Shown: positions 30,524 through 40,681 of the stretch, piece by piece
Layout: the number at the start of each line of letters is the position of its first letter
Position numbering within the stretch: the stretch's first letter is position 1
Assembly (NCBI RefSeq): GCF_024756235.1
Contig: NZ_JANUGY010000011.1
Location: 1-64,000, forward strand
From: Massilia kyonggiensis
GTDB taxonomy: Bacteria; Pseudomonadota; Gammaproteobacteria; Burkholderiales; Burkholderiaceae_D
Direction of reading: 5' to 3'
DNA: 64,000 bases
Notes under the pieces: model-generated
Told to the model about the DNA's origin: nothing
The model's database searches: none
Seen by the model: the letters and a program-made list of their open reading frames with translations, nothing else
Program-made: the position numbers and the translations under genes

Positions 30524-32071
30524 ATGATCCACACCATCACAAAACTGATCGCAGGCGTATCCGTCGCCGTGGCGCTGGCAGCCGCCGCCCCGGCCATGGC
30601 CCAGGATGCCGCCAAGCCCGCTGCGGAAGCTGCAGCACCCGCCGCCGCACCGGCCGCCAGCGCACCGGTCGCCGAGGCACCGGCCGCACCGGCAGCCGCC
30701 GCTGCCGCCGCGCCGGAAGCGGCCGCGGCTCCGGCCGCCGCTCCCACTCCGCAGAAGGGCGATACCGCCTGGATGATGGTCGCCACGCTGCTGGTGATCA
30801 TGATGACGATCCCGGGCCTGGCCCTGTTCTACGGCGGCCTGGTCCGTTCCAAGAACATGCTGTCCGTGCTGCTGCAGGTCTTCATGATCTTCGCGGTCAT
30901 CATCGTCCTGTGGTGCCTGTACGGCTACTCGCTGGCGTTCACGGAGAACACCAAGTTCATCGGCGGCTTCGACCGCCTGTTCCTGAAAGGGATCTGGGAT
31001 CCGGTCAAGGCGTCGTTCTCGACCGCGGCCACCTTCAGCAAGGGCGTCGTCATCCCCGAGTTCGTGTACGTGGCGTTCCAGGGCACGTTCGCGGCCATCA
31101 CCTGCGGCCTGATCGTCGGTGCCTTCGCCGAGCGCGTCCGCTTCTCCGCCGTGCTGCTGTTCGTCGTGCTGTGGTTCACGTTCGGCTACCTGCCGGTCGC
31201 CCACATGGTCTGGTTCTGGACCGGTCCGGATGCCATCACGGCCGCCACCGCCGACGCCGAAGCCCTCAAGGCCGGCTGGCTGTTCCAGAAGGGCGCCCTC
31301 GACTTCGCGGGCGGCACCGTGGTCCACATCAATGCCGCTATCGCCGGCCTCGTCGGTGCGATCCTGATCGGCAAGCGCGTCGGCTACGGCCGTGAATCGA
31401 TGGCCCCGCACTCGCTGACCATGACCATGATCGGCGCCTCGCTGCTGTGGGTGGGCTGGTTCGGTTTCAACGCCGGTTCGGCACTGGAAGCGGGCGACGT
31501 CGCCGCGCTGGCCTTCGTCAACACCCTGCTTGCCACCGCCGCCGCCACCGTGTCGTGGGTCTTCGGCGAATGGATCACGAAGGGCAAGCCGTCGATGCTG
31601 GGCGGTGCCTCGGGTGCCGTCGCCGGCCTCGTCGCCATCACCCCGGCCTGCGGCTTCGTCGGTCCGATGGGCGGCCTGGTCATCGGTCTCGTCGCCGGCA
31701 TCGTCTGCCTGTGGGGCGTGAACGGCCTGAAGCGCATGATCGGCGCCGACGACTCGCTGGACGTGTTCGGCGTGCACGGCGTGGGCGGTATCCTGGGCGC
31801 GCTGCTGACCGGCGTGTTCGCGGCACCGCAACTGGGCGGCCAGGGCATCTTCGACTACGTCGCCAACAAGATGTCCGCCGACCCGTACTCGATCGGCCAC
31901 CAGGTCCTCGTGCAGGCGGAAGCCGTCGGCACCACCATCGTGTGGTCAGCCGTCGTCTCGTTCGTCGCCTACAAGATCGTCGACGTCGTCGTCGGCCTGC
32001 GCGTCCCGGAGGACGAGGAACGCGAAGGCCTGGACATCACGAGCCACGGCGAGCAGGCTTACCACTCCTGA
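30524..32071 (+). CDS. amtB: Ammonium transporter AmtB
   Basis: 515 residues: an ammonium/ammonia channel with 11 transmembrane helices after a signal peptide (residues 1-26) and a ~55-residue Ala/Pro-rich low-complexity linker. Family motifs include GLALFYGGLVRSKN, the conserved DFAGGTVVHINAAIAGL, the pore-lining region LWVGWFGFNAGSA and the C-terminal VFGVHGVGGILGALLTG. GlnK is made from the gene immediately upstream and should bind its cytoplasmic face. A terminator follows at 32093-32118. The long linker is unusual; most AmtB proteins go straight from the signal peptide to the first helix. Confidence 0.95.
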   Translation: MIHTITKLIAGVSVAVALAAAAPAMAQDAAKPAAEAAAPAAAPAASAPVAEAPAAPAAAAAAAPEAAAAPAAAPTPQKGDTAWMMVATLLVIMMTIPGLALFYGGLVRSKNMLSVLLQVFMIFAVIIVLWCLYGYSLAFTENTKFIGGFDRLFLKGIWDPVKASFSTAATFSKGVVIPEFVYVAFQGTFAAITCGLIVGAFAERVRFSAVLLFVVLWFTFGYLPVAHMVWFWTGPDAITAATADAEALKAGWLFQKGALDFAGGTVVHINAAIAGLVGAILIGKRVGYGRESMAPHSLTMTMIGASLLWVGWFGFNAGSALEAGDVAALAFVNTLLATAAATVSWVFGEWITKGKPSMLGGASGAVAGLVAITPACGFVGPMGGLVIGLVAGIVCLWGVNGLKRMIGADDSLDVFGVHGVGGILGALLTGVFAAPQLGGQGIFDYVANKMSADPYSIGHQVLVQAEAVGTTIVWSAVVSFVAYKIVDVVVGLRVPEDEEREGLDITSHGEQAYHS

Positions 32072-32092
32072 TTATCAGGATTGCAATATGCG

Positions 32093-32118
32093 AAAGCGCC
32101 CTCCGGGGCGCTTTTTTT
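32093..32118 (+). terminator. Terminator of glnK-amtB operon
   Basis: Stem AAAGCGCCC/GGGCGCTTT (32093-32101 and 32106-32114) with loop TCCG, followed by a T-run. It lies 22 bases after the amtB stop. Confidence 0.9.
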
Positions 32119-32210
32119 ATTTCTAAATTGCATAAAGGTCTTTAAAAAACGTTCGAACACCCCAATCTCGGCTTACCATATCGCCAAGAAGCCCGAAGGA
32201 CGTCATTTTT

Positions 32211-33512
32211 ATGGTTCCCCACCTCGCCACCGCCGTGACCGGTCCCCTGCTGGACCTGGAAAAGAAGATCCTCGAAGCCACGCCCGCCATCGAACGCTGG
32301 TTCCGCCTCGAGTGGCAGGAGCACACGCCGCCGTTCTACTGCTCGGTGGACCTGCGCAATGCCGGCTACAAGCTGGCGCCGGTGGATACGAACCTGTTCC
32401 CGGGCGGCTTCAACAACCTGTCGACGGAGATGCTGCCGCTGACGGTGCAGGCTGCCATGGCCGCGATCGACAAGTATTGCCCGGACGCCCGCAACCTGCT
32501 GCTGATCCCGGAAAGCCACACGCGCAATCCGTATTACCTGCAGAACGTGCAGCGCCTGATGCAGATCTTCCGCCAGACGGGCCTGCACGTGCGCCTGGGC
32601 TCGCTGTCGCCCGAGGTGACGGAGCCGACGCCGCTCGCGCTCCCGGACGGGAACATGCTGGTCGTGGAGCCGCTCGTGCGCTCACCCAACGGCCGCCGCG
32701 TGGGCCTGGCCGACTTCGACCCGTGCACGATCCTGCTGAATAACGACCTGTCCGCCGGCATCCCGAGCATCCTCGAAAACGTCCACGAACAATCGCTGCT
32801 GCCGCCGCTGCACGCCGGCTGGGCCGTGCGCCGCAAGAGCAACCACTTCAAGGCGTTCGACGAGGTCGCCAAGAAGTTCGGCAAGCTGATCGACATCGAC
32901 CCGTGGCTCGTGAACCCGCTGCACAGCAAATGCGGCGAAGTCGATTTCCAGGAAGACGTCGGCATGGAATGCCTGGCCGATAACGTGTCCGCGCTGCTGT
33001 CGAAGATCAAGAAGAAGTACAAGGAATACGGGATGAAGGACCAGAAACCCTTCGTCATCGTCAAGCCGGATGCCGGCACGTACGGCATGGGCATCATGAC
33101 CGTCAAGGATGCGAGCGAGGTCAAGGACCTGAACCGCAAGCAGCGCAACAAGATGTCGGTCATCAAGGATGGCGTCACCGTCACCGACGTGATGATCCAG
33201 GAAGGCGTGCCCACGTTCGAGTCGATCAACGATGCGGTGGCGGAGCCGGTCGTGTACATGATCGACCGCTACGTCGTCGGCGGCTTCTACCGCGTGCACG
33301 CCGAGCGCGGCGTCGACCAGAACCTGAACGCACCGGGCTCGCAATACGTGCCGCTCGCGTTCGCGCAGCAGCATGCCGTGCCGGACCTGAAGGCCAAGCC
33401 GGGCACCGCCGCGCCGAACCGCTTCTATGTGTACGGCGTGGTGGCGCGTCTCGCGTTGCTGGCGGCGTCGCTGGAGCTGGAACGCACGGACCCGGATCCC
33501 GAGATCTATTGA
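32211..33512 (+). CDS. gshA: Glutamate-cysteine ligase (Burkholderiales-type GshA)
   Basis: 433 residues of the proteobacterial gshA type used in Thiobacillus/Burkholderia relatives, different from the E. coli enzyme. Features include FYCSVDLRNAGYKLAPVDTN, KPFVIVKPDAGTYGMGIMTV and YVVGGFYRVHAERG. It joins glutamate and cysteine with ATP, the first step of glutathione synthesis; gshB lies ~0.9 kb downstream, with a methyltransferase gene in between on the other strand. It overlaps that gene's end by 7 bases. Confidence 0.92.
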   Translation: MVPHLATAVTGPLLDLEKKILEATPAIERWFRLEWQEHTPPFYCSVDLRNAGYKLAPVDTNLFPGGFNNLSTEMLPLTVQAAMAAIDKYCPDARNLLLIPESHTRNPYYLQNVQRLMQIFRQTGLHVRLGSLSPEVTEPTPLALPDGNMLVVEPLVRSPNGRRVGLADFDPCTILLNNDLSAGIPSILENVHEQSLLPPLHAGWAVRRKSNHFKAFDEVAKKFGKLIDIDPWLVNPLHSKCGEVDFQEDVGMECLADNVSALLSKIKKKYKEYGMKDQKPFVIVKPDAGTYGMGIMTVKDASEVKDLNRKQRNKMSVIKDGVTVTDVMIQEGVPTFESINDAVAEPVVYMIDRYVVGGFYRVHAERGVDQNLNAPGSQYVPLAFAQQHAVPDLKAKPGTAAPNRFYVYGVVARLALLAASLELERTDPDPEIY

Positions 33513-34225
33513 TTCATACGGTCCGTCGCCGGCTTGCGCGCCATGTAGATGAAATGCGAGCGCAGCGGCGGCAGCAGCGTCGCCAGCGCTTCGGGGATCA
33601 GCCAGGGCAGGGCGGCCAGCGTGCGGCCTACGGGCGGTGCGAGCACCAGCGTGCGGTAATGGCGGCTCGCGGCGGGCCAGAAGCGCAGCAGTTCGACGTC
33701 CGTCACCTTGCGTACGTGGGTATTGCGCGCACTGTCGTAGCGACAATCGAAGATCATCGTCCAGCCGCCGGGACGCAGCACGCGCCACATCTCGGCGGCC
33801 AGGCCGCGCCGCAGGTCTTCGTCCAGGAGCGCCGAAAACACGGTGTGCGCGCTCACGAGGTCCATGCTCGCGTCGGGAAAGACGTCCAGTTGGCCCAGGT
33901 GCCAGCGCACGCCGGGTGCCGTGCGGCTTCTCGCCTGTTCCAGCCGGTCGGGCTGCAGCTCCGTGCCGGCCAGGTGGGATGGCGTGGCGCCCCAGTCGAT
34001 CAGCTGGCGCAGGAAGCCGCCGCTGCCGCAGCCGACGTCGAGCGCGCGCACGGCGGATAAGTCGCGCCCCACCGTCAGCGGCAGCAGGTCGGCCAGCACG
34101 CGCGCGCGCGCCGCCGTTTGGCGGACGATGTCGGGCCGGTGCCAGGCGTATTTCGCCAGCGCGGCGCCGCCATGCCATTGGCGATAGACCTGGTTGATGC
34201 GTTCCTGCTCGGCTTGGTCGCTCAT
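33506..34225 (-). CDS. Class I SAM-dependent methyltransferase
   Basis: 239 residues with the SAM-binding motif I VRALDVGCGSGGFLRQL (residues ~55-70), followed by the acidic strand (LAGTELQPDRLEQAR) and a BioC/UbiE-like order of motifs. The substrate is not deducible. The start ATG 34225 has a GGAGGA ribosome site; a longer upstream frame lacks one. It sits convergent with gshA, between gshA and gshB, but is not obviously tied to glutathione synthesis. Confidence 0.85.
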   Translation of the reverse strand: MSDQAEQERINQVYRQWHGGAALAKYAWHRPDIVRQTAARARVLADLLPLTVGRDLSAVRALDVGCGSGGFLRQLIDWGATPSHLAGTELQPDRLEQARSRTAPGVRWHLGQLDVFPDASMDLVSAHTVFSALLDEDLRRGLAAEMWRVLRPGGWTMIFDCRYDSARNTHVRKVTDVELLRFWPAASRHYRTLVLAPPVGRTLAALPWLIPEALATLLPPLRSHFIYMARKPATDRMNQ

Positions 34226-34415
34226 CGTGTCCTCCTGGGACGCATCTTCCCAAGTGGTCCGGTGGCACGTTTGACGGTTCGCAAATGCAGATTGAATAGA
34301 TGACGTTTTGCCAACAGGAAGATGCCCCGGTAACTCGTCCGCCGGCCGCGGCCGCCTTTCCGCGAACATCCGCGTTTCCGGCTAAAATCGTGGCATTGCC
34401 TTCATTGGGACCATC

Positions 34416-35363
34416 ATGAAAATCGCTTTTCTCGCCGATCCGCTGTCCGGCTTCAAAATCTACAAGGACTCGACGTTCGCGATGATGCGCGAAGCGGCGC
34501 GGCGCGGCCATCGGATCTACGCCTTCGAACAGCGCCACCTGGTGCTGGAAGAGGGCGTCGTGACGGCCGAGGCCACCGAGATCCAGCTGACCGGCGACCC
34601 GGACGACTGGTACCGCGAAGGCGACACCGAGTCCGTGCCCCTGTCCGCGTTCGACGCCGTCATCCAGCGCAAGGATCCGCCGTTCGACATGGAATACGTG
34701 TACGGCACGTATCTGCTGGAACAGGCCGAGCGCCAGGGCGCGCGCGTGTTCAACAAACCCGCGGCGATCCGCGACCACAACGAGAAACTGTCCATCGCCC
34801 AGTTCAGCGAGTTCACGTCGCCCACGCTCGTGTCGTCGTCCGGCACGCGCCTGCGCGCCTTCCATGCGGAACACGGCGACGTGATCTTCAAGCCGCTGGA
34901 CGGCATGGGCGGCGCCGGCATCTTCCGCGTGAAGGACGATGGCCTGAACCTCGGCTCCATCATCGAGACGCTGACGGAAAACGGCGCGCGCACGATCATG
35001 GCGCAGAAATACATTCCCGCCATCGTCAAGGGCGACAAGCGCGTGCTCGTCATCGACGGCAAGCCGGTCCCGTTCTCGCTGGCGCGCATTCCGCAAGCCG
35101 GCGAAGTGCGCGGCAACCTGGCGGCCGGCGGCACCGGCGTCGCGCAGCCGTTGACCGAGCGCGACCGCGAGATCGCGGAAAGTCTCGGCCCGATTCTGGC
35201 GGCCCGTGGCCTGTTGCTGGTAGGATTGGACGTGATCGGCGATTTCCTGACCGAGGTGAATGTCACCAGCCCCACGTGTTTCCAGGAGATCACCGACCAG
35301 ACCGGTTTCGACGTCGCGGCGATGTTCATCGACGCCGTCGAGAAACGGGTAACGGGAAATTGA
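34416..35363 (+). CDS. gshB: Glutathione synthetase
   Basis: 315 residues; an ATP-grasp enzyme adding glycine to gamma-glutamylcysteine. It has the family's [20 protein letters not shown] opening, [15 protein letters not shown], the glycine-rich [14 protein letters not shown] loop, and the metal-site [18 protein letters not shown]. Immediately followed by the PTS genes with a 4-base gap, as in other Burkholderiales. Confidence 0.95.
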   Translation: MKIAFLADPLSGFKIYKDSTFAMMREAARRGHRIYAFEQRHLVLEEGVVTAEATEIQLTGDPDDWYREGDTESVPLSAFDAVIQRKDPPFDMEYVYGTYLLEQAERQGARVFNKPAAIRDHNEKLSIAQFSEFTSPTLVSSSGTRLRAFHAEHGDVIFKPLDGMGGAGIFRVKDDGLNLGSIIETLTENGARTIMAQKYIPAIVKGDKRVLVIDGKPVPFSLARIPQAGEVRGNLAAGGTGVAQPLTERDREIAESLGPILAARGLLLVGLDVIGDFLTEVNVTSPTCFQEITDQTGFDVAAMFIDAVEKRVTGN

Positions 35364-35367
35364 AAAC

Positions 35368-35772
35368 ATGGTAGGCATTCTGCTGATGACCCACGCTCCG
35401 CTGGGCCAGGCATTCATCGCCGCGGTCGCGCACGTGTTCCGCGGCCCCACCGAGCGCTTCGAAGCGATCGACGTGACGGCGGACCAGGACACGAGCGAGA
35501 TCCACGCACTGGCCAAGAGCGCGATCCAGCGCCTGGACGAAGGCGACGGCGTGCTGGTCATCACCGACATCAAGGGCGGCACGCCGTCGAACTGCTGCAA
35601 CTCGCTGGCCGAGGCCGGCCGCGTGGAAGTCATCGCGGGCATCAGCCTGCCGATGCTGCTGCGCGCGATCACGTACCGGCGCGACACGCTGGACGTGGTG
35701 GTCGAGATGGCCCTGGCCGGCGCGCAGAACGGCGCCGTCCGGGTCGACAACCGCATCCGGGTCGGTACCTGA
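35368..35772 (+). CDS. PTS EIIA component, mannose/fructose type
   Basis: 134 residues. MTHAPLGQAF holds the phosphorylated His10. DEGDGVLVITDIKGGTPSNCC and the following strand are typical of the EIIA-Man superfamily. No EIIB or EIIC gene is nearby, so this is the regulatory, transport-free PTS common in Burkholderiales, receiving phosphate from HPr and likely linked to HPr kinase/nitrogen or carbon control. Confidence 0.9.
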   Translation: MVGILLMTHAPLGQAFIAAVAHVFRGPTERFEAIDVTADQDTSEIHALAKSAIQRLDEGDGVLVITDIKGGTPSNCCNSLAEAGRVEVIAGISLPMLLRAITYRRDTLDVVVEMALAGAQNGAVRVDNRIRVGT

Positions 35773-35807
35773 CCGGACAGATGAACGAGAGAAACGACAA
35801 TTAAAAC

Positions 35808-36077
35808 ATGATTCAACAGGAACTCGAGATCATCAACAAGCTGGGCCTCCACGCCCGCGCATCCGCCAAATTCACCCAGCTGGCCGCCAAGTTCCAGAGC
35901 GACGTCTGGCTCACCCGCAACGGCCGCCGCATCAACGCCAAGTCGATCATGGGCGTCATGATGCTGGCCGCCGGCAAGGGCGCCAAGGTGACGCTGGAAG
36001 CGGACGGCCCCGACGAACAGGACTGCATCGCCGCGCTTACCGGCCTCATCAACGATAAATTCGGCGAAGGCGAGTAA
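35808..36077 (+). CDS. HPr phosphocarrier protein
   Basis: 89 residues. The active-site histidine is His15 in LGLHARASAKF, and the Ser46 regulatory site lies in INAKSIMGVMML. It carries phosphate from EI to the EIIA protein. It is between the EIIA and EI genes in one transcript. Confidence 0.95.
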   Translation: MIQQELEIINKLGLHARASAKFTQLAAKFQSDVWLTRNGRRINAKSIMGVMMLAAGKGAKVTLEADGPDEQDCIAALTGLINDKFGEGE

Positions 36078-36115
36078 TGCCGGATTCACGCGGCGCACGT
36101 CACCCGGGACCTTCG

Positions 36116-37867
36116 ATGGCATCGTTCACACTGCACGGCATTCCGGTCTCGCGCGGGATCTCGATCGGGCGTGCGCACCTGCTCACGCCGGCCGCGCTCG
36201 ACGTCAAGCACTACCTCGTGCCGGAAGAGCAGGTCGAGGCGGAAGTGAAGCGCCTGCAGGACGCGATCGCCGAAGTGCACCGCAACCTGCAGGAGCTGTG
36301 GACCGAGCTGCCGAAGGAAGCCCCGACGGAACTGGGCGCGTTCATCGACGTGCACGTGCTGATCCTGTCCGACCCGATGATCTCGGAGGCGCCGCTCGAC
36401 ATCATCCGTTCGCGCCACTACAACGCGGAATGGGCGCTCGTCACGCAGATCGACGAGCTGTCCGCGCAGTTCGACGAGATCGAGGACGAGTACCTGCGCG
36501 AGCGCAAGCAGGACATCCAGCAGGTGGCCGAGCGCGTGCTGAAGGTGCTGATGGGCACCGCGCTGTCCGCCCCGCCGGTGCCCGAGGAAGACCACTTCCA
36601 GCCGCAGATGATCGTCGTCGCGCACGACATCTCGCCGGCCGACATGCTCGCGTTCCGGGACCGCTCGTTCGTCGGCTTCGTCACGGACGTGGGCGGCCAG
36701 AACTCGCACACGGCGATCGTCGCGCGCAGCCTGGACATCCCGGCCGCCGTCGGCATGAGCCAGGCGTCGCGCCTGATCGAGCAGGACGACTGGGTGATCG
36801 TCGACGGCGACGCCGGCGTCGTCATCTGCAATCCGAGCGCGCTCGTGATGGAACAGTACCGCGCGCGCCAGGCCAATTTGATGAAGGCGCGCAAACGCCT
36901 CCTCAAGCTCAAGAAAACGCCGGCCGTGACGAAGGACGGCACGCCGATCACGCTGCTCGCGAACATCGAGCTGCCGGACGATTGCGGCCCGGCGCTGGAA
37001 GCGGGCGCCGTCGGCGTGGGCCTGTTCCGTTCCGAATTCCTGTTCATGGGCCGCGGCGCGCAGGGTTTGAAAGTGCCGGGCGAGGACGAGCAGTTCGAGC
37101 AGTACCGCAAGGCCGTGCTGGCGATGAAGGGCCGCCCGGTCACGATCCGCACGCTCGACGTGGGTGCCGACAAGCCGCTCGACCAGACGGAGCACACGGC
37201 GCTGAACCCGGCCCTGGGCCTGCGCGCGATCCGCTACTGCCTCGCCGAGCCGCAGATGTTCCTCACGCAGCTGCGCGCGATCCTGCGCGCATCAAGCTTC
37301 GGCAAGGTACGCATCCTGATCCCGATGCTGGCGCATGCGTTCGAGATCGACCAGACGCTCAGCATGATCGAGCAGGCCAAGGCCCAGCTGCGCGAGCAGA
37401 ACGTCAAGTACGACGAGGCGGTGGAAGTGGGCGCCATGATCGAGATTCCGGCCGCCGCGCTGGCGCTGCCGATGTTCGTCAAGCGCCTGGACTTCCTGTC
37501 CATCGGCACCAACGACCTGATTCAATACACGCTGGCGATCGACCGCGTCGACTACGAGGTGGCGCACCTGTACAATCCGCTGCACCCGGCGGTATTGAAC
37601 CTGATCGCGATGACGATCGAGGCCGGGCACAAGGCCGGCATCGACGTGGCCGTGTGCGGCGAGATGGCGGGCGACGTCAAGCTCACGCGCCTGCTGCTGG
37701 GCATGGGCCTGCGCGAGTTCTCGATGCATCCGGCCCAGCTGCTGGCCGTCAAGCAGGAAATCCTGTCCAGCGACCTGTCGCGGCTCGTGCCGCGCACGAA
37801 GCGCATCCTGCGCGCGATGGAACCGGCGGCCATCGCCGACGCCGTGGAGCAGCTGCAGTCCATCTAG
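36116..37867 (+). CDS. ptsI: PTS phosphoenolpyruvate-protein phosphotransferase EI
   Basis: 583 residues from ATG 36116 ([14 protein letters not shown]). The active-site histidine is in [13 protein letters not shown], followed by the PEP-binding [11 protein letters not shown] and the C-terminal [18 protein letters not shown] and CGEMAGD motifs. EI transfers phosphate from phosphoenolpyruvate to HPr. An earlier in-frame ATG at 36077 would add 13 unlikely residues and overlap the HPr gene end. Confidence 0.94.
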   Translation: MASFTLHGIPVSRGISIGRAHLLTPAALDVKHYLVPEEQVEAEVKRLQDAIAEVHRNLQELWTELPKEAPTELGAFIDVHVLILSDPMISEAPLDIIRSRHYNAEWALVTQIDELSAQFDEIEDEYLRERKQDIQQVAERVLKVLMGTALSAPPVPEEDHFQPQMIVVAHDISPADMLAFRDRSFVGFVTDVGGQNSHTAIVARSLDIPAAVGMSQASRLIEQDDWVIVDGDAGVVICNPSALVMEQYRARQANLMKARKRLLKLKKTPAVTKDGTPITLLANIELPDDCGPALEAGAVGVGLFRSEFLFMGRGAQGLKVPGEDEQFEQYRKAVLAMKGRPVTIRTLDVGADKPLDQTEHTALNPALGLRAIRYCLAEPQMFLTQLRAILRASSFGKVRILIPMLAHAFEIDQTLSMIEQAKAQLREQNVKYDEAVEVGAMIEIPAAALALPMFVKRLDFLSIGTNDLIQYTLAIDRVDYEVAHLYNPLHPAVLNLIAMTIEAGHKAGIDVAVCGEMAGDVKLTRLLLGMGLREFSMHPAQLLAVKQEILSSDLSRLVPRTKRILRAMEPAAIADAVEQLQSI

Positions 37868-37886
37868 TTACAACTTAAGAGTCTTC

Positions 37887-39035
37887 ATGGGATCGATCGG
37901 AATTGTCTCCCCCCAGGCGATGCACTTCGCCGAACCGTTGCGCCTGCAAAGCGGCGCGGCGATCGGCGATTACACGCTGATGTATGAAACGTACGGCACG
38001 CTGAATGCCGACAAATCGAACGCGGTGCTGATCTGCCACGCGCTGAACGCGTCGCACCACGTCGCCGGCCACTACGCCGACCAGCCGAAGAGCGCCGGCT
38101 GGTGGGACAACATGGTGGGGCCGGGCAAGCCGGTCGACACCGACCGCTTCTTCGTCATCGGCGTCAACAACCTCGGCTCCTGCTTCGGTTCCACGGGACC
38201 GATGCACACGAATCCGGCCACCGGCAAGCCGTACGGCGCCGCGTTCCCCGTCGTGACGGTGGAAGACTGGGTCGCCGCGCAGGCGCTGCTGGCGGACCGC
38301 CTCGGCATCGAATGTTTTGCCGCCGTGATGGGCGGTTCGCTGGGCGGCATGCAGGCCCTCGCGTGGAGCATCATGTTCCCCGAGCGCCTGCGCCACTGCA
38401 TCGTGATCGCGTCCACGCCGAAACTCTCGGCGCAGAACATCGCGTTCAACGACGTGGCGCGCCAGGCGATCCTCACCGATCCGGACTACCGCGGCGGCGA
38501 CTTCTACGAGCACGGCGTCGTGCCGAAGAACGGCCTGAAGGTGGCGCGCATGGTCGGCCACATCACGTACCTGTCGAACGACGACATGGCGGAGAAATTC
38601 GGCCGCAAGCTGCGCAACGCGGCCGAGCGGAACGACTACAAATTCGACTTCGGCATCGACTTCGAAATCGAATCGTACCTGCGCTACCAGGGAGATAAAT
38701 TCTCGGAATACTTCGACGCCAACACGTACCTTCTGATCACCAAGGCGCTCGACTATTTCGATCCGGCGCGCGAGCATGGCGGCAACCTCGCCAAGGCGCT
38801 GGAAAACACGCGCGCCCAGTACCTGGTCGCGTCGTTCACGACGGACTGGCGCTTCTCGCCGGAGCGCAGCCGCGAGATCGTGGAAGCGCTGCTGGCCAAC
38901 CGCCGCAAGGTAACCTATGCCGAGATCGACGCGCCGCACGGCCACGACGCCTTCCTTCTCGAGGACGTGCGCTACATGAACATCGTACGGGCCTACTTCG
39001 AGCGCATCGCCGGCGAGCGGAAGGAGGTCGCATGA
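37887..39035 (+). CDS. metX: Homoserine O-acyltransferase
   Basis: 382 residues of the MetX alpha/beta-hydrolase fold: the catalytic Ser in [12 protein letters not shown], Asp and His near the end ([12 protein letters not shown]), and [19 protein letters not shown] oxyanion region. MetX makes O-acetyl- or O-succinylhomoserine for methionine synthesis; in proteobacteria that also carry MetW, succinyl-CoA is often used. The stop overlaps metW by 4 bases. Confidence 0.92.
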   Translation: MGSIGIVSPQAMHFAEPLRLQSGAAIGDYTLMYETYGTLNADKSNAVLICHALNASHHVAGHYADQPKSAGWWDNMVGPGKPVDTDRFFVIGVNNLGSCFGSTGPMHTNPATGKPYGAAFPVVTVEDWVAAQALLADRLGIECFAAVMGGSLGGMQALAWSIMFPERLRHCIVIASTPKLSAQNIAFNDVARQAILTDPDYRGGDFYEHGVVPKNGLKVARMVGHITYLSNDDMAEKFGRKLRNAAERNDYKFDFGIDFEIESYLRYQGDKFSEYFDANTYLLITKALDYFDPAREHGGNLAKALENTRAQYLVASFTTDWRFSPERSREIVEALLANRRKVTYAEIDAPHGHDAFLLEDVRYMNIVRAYFERIAGERKEVA

Positions 39036-39649
39036 AATACGAAGACCTGACCCTGCGGTCCGACCTCGCGTTCATCGCGCACTGGGTCAATGACGGCGCG
39101 CACGTGCTGGACGTCGGCTGCGGCGACGGCGCCATGCTGCGTTACCTGGAGCAGGCCAAGCGCTGCACGGGCTACGGCGTGGAAATCGCCGACGACAAGG
39201 TCCTGGAAAGCACGCAGCGCGGCATCAGCGTGATCCAGCACGACATGGAGCAGGGCCTCGACCTGTTCGCGGACGACGCGTTCGACATGGTCCTGTGCCT
39301 GTCGTCGCTGCAGATGATGCAGCACGTGGAGGCGCGCCTGCGCGACATCGTCCGCGTGGGCAAGGAAGCGATCGTGTCGTTCCCGAACTTCGCGTACTGG
39401 CCGCACCGCGCCGCGCTGCTGAAGGGCCGCATGCCGGTGTCGCGCACCCTGCCTTACCAGTGGTTCGACACGCCGAACCTGCGCTACGCGACGATCTACG
39501 ACTTCAAGGAACTGGCCGAGAAATGCGGCCTGGAAGTGCTGGAATACGTCGCGCTGGCCGAAGGCAGGCCGGTGTCGTTCCTGCCGAATCTGCGCGGCAG
39601 CCTGGCGGTGTTCCGCCTGCGCAAGCGCGATCTCGTGAGCAAGGTCTGA
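39032..39649 (+). CDS. metW: Methionine biosynthesis protein MetW
   Basis: 205 residues, methyltransferase-like fold with [15 protein letters not shown] and the family's [17 protein letters not shown] opening. MetW works with MetX in activating homoserine. It overlaps metX by 4 bases, so the two are translationally coupled. Confidence 0.92.
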   Translation: MKYEDLTLRSDLAFIAHWVNDGAHVLDVGCGDGAMLRYLEQAKRCTGYGVEIADDKVLESTQRGISVIQHDMEQGLDLFADDAFDMVLCLSSLQMMQHVEARLRDIVRVGKEAIVSFPNFAYWPHRAALLKGRMPVSRTLPYQWFDTPNLRYATIYDFKELAEKCGLEVLEYVALAEGRPVSFLPNLRGSLAVFRLRKRDLVSKV

Positions 39650-39747
39650 CGTTTCCCCGCCTGCGCTGCTGCCCGCCTATGCGTATCGTGTTGTACTTAC
39701 GGACGCGACGCGGGCATCATGTGTCCAGAACCCAGCAGGAGAACACC

Positions 39748-40674
39748 ATGAATCGACTCTACAAGCATGGCGCGGCCGTGCTGCTTGCCCTGAGCGCCGC
39801 CACCCATGGCGCGGTCGCCACGGCGCAGGACACCCGCCCGAACCAGGACCAGGTCGTGCAGGACGGCATCGCCGTCAAGCCGCTCAATCGCAACCGGATC
39901 GGCAGCGTGTGGCGCGACATCGCCGCGCCCGAGGAAGCCATCAACCAGCAGTCGGCCCAGCAATACCTGGCGCTGATGAGCAAGGCGAAGCAGGAAGGCG
40001 CGCTCGTACCGGAATCCGATCCGCGCGTGCAGCGCCTGCGCGCCATCGCGAAACGCATCATCCCGAACACGGCGCGCTGGAACCCGGCCGCGCAACAGTG
40101 GAAATGGCAGGTCAACCTGCTGCAGTCCGGCGACGTGAACGCGTTCTGCATGCCCGGCGGGCGCATCGCGTTCTACACGGGCATCATCGACAAGCTGCGC
40201 CTCACGGACGACGAGATCGCGGCCGTGATGGGCCACGAGATCGCGCACGCACTGCGCGAGCACGGGCGCGACCGCCAGAGCAAGGCGACGGCGACGGGCC
40301 TCGCGAGCCAGCTGGGCGGCGCCGCGCTGTCGGCCTGGCTCGGCGTGGACGTGCGCGGCGCGACCAATGCGGCCGGCCAGCTCCTTGTGCTGAAATTCTC
40401 GCGCGACGAGGAGCGCGAGGCCGACCTCGTGGGCCTGGACATCGCCGCACGCTCCGGCTACGACCCGCGCGCCGGCGTCATCCTGTGGAACAAGATGGCG
40501 GCGCTGAACCAGAGCGGCGCGCCGATCGCGCTGCTGTCCACGCATCCGGGCGGCGGCGAGCGCATCGAGCAGATCGAAAACCACATGAACGTGCTGCTGC
40601 CGCTGTACGCGCGCAGCAAGGGCACGTCCGTCGACCGGTTGCCGCCTTACCGCTCCAACGTCGCGCAACGGTAA
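39748..40674 (+). CDS. M48 family metallopeptidase
   Basis: 308 residues. A signal peptide (residues 1-25) is followed by the peptidase domain with the zinc motif HEIAH at residues 163-167, preceded by GRIAFYTGIIDKL and followed by EREADLVGLDIAARSGYDP, which supplies the third ligand. LoiP/BepA-type periplasmic proteases have this layout and degrade misassembled envelope proteins. It lies 7 bases before the pseudouridine synthase gene. Confidence 0.93.
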   Translation: MNRLYKHGAAVLLALSAATHGAVATAQDTRPNQDQVVQDGIAVKPLNRNRIGSVWRDIAAPEEAINQQSAQQYLALMSKAKQEGALVPESDPRVQRLRAIAKRIIPNTARWNPAAQQWKWQVNLLQSGDVNAFCMPGGRIAFYTGIIDKLRLTDDEIAAVMGHEIAHALREHGRDRQSKATATGLASQLGGAALSAWLGVDVRGATNAAGQLLVLKFSRDEEREADLVGLDIAARSGYDPRAGVILWNKMAALNQSGAPIALLSTHPGGGERIEQIENHMNVLLPLYARSKGTSVDRLPPYRSNVAQR

Positions 40675-40681
40675 AGGATAG

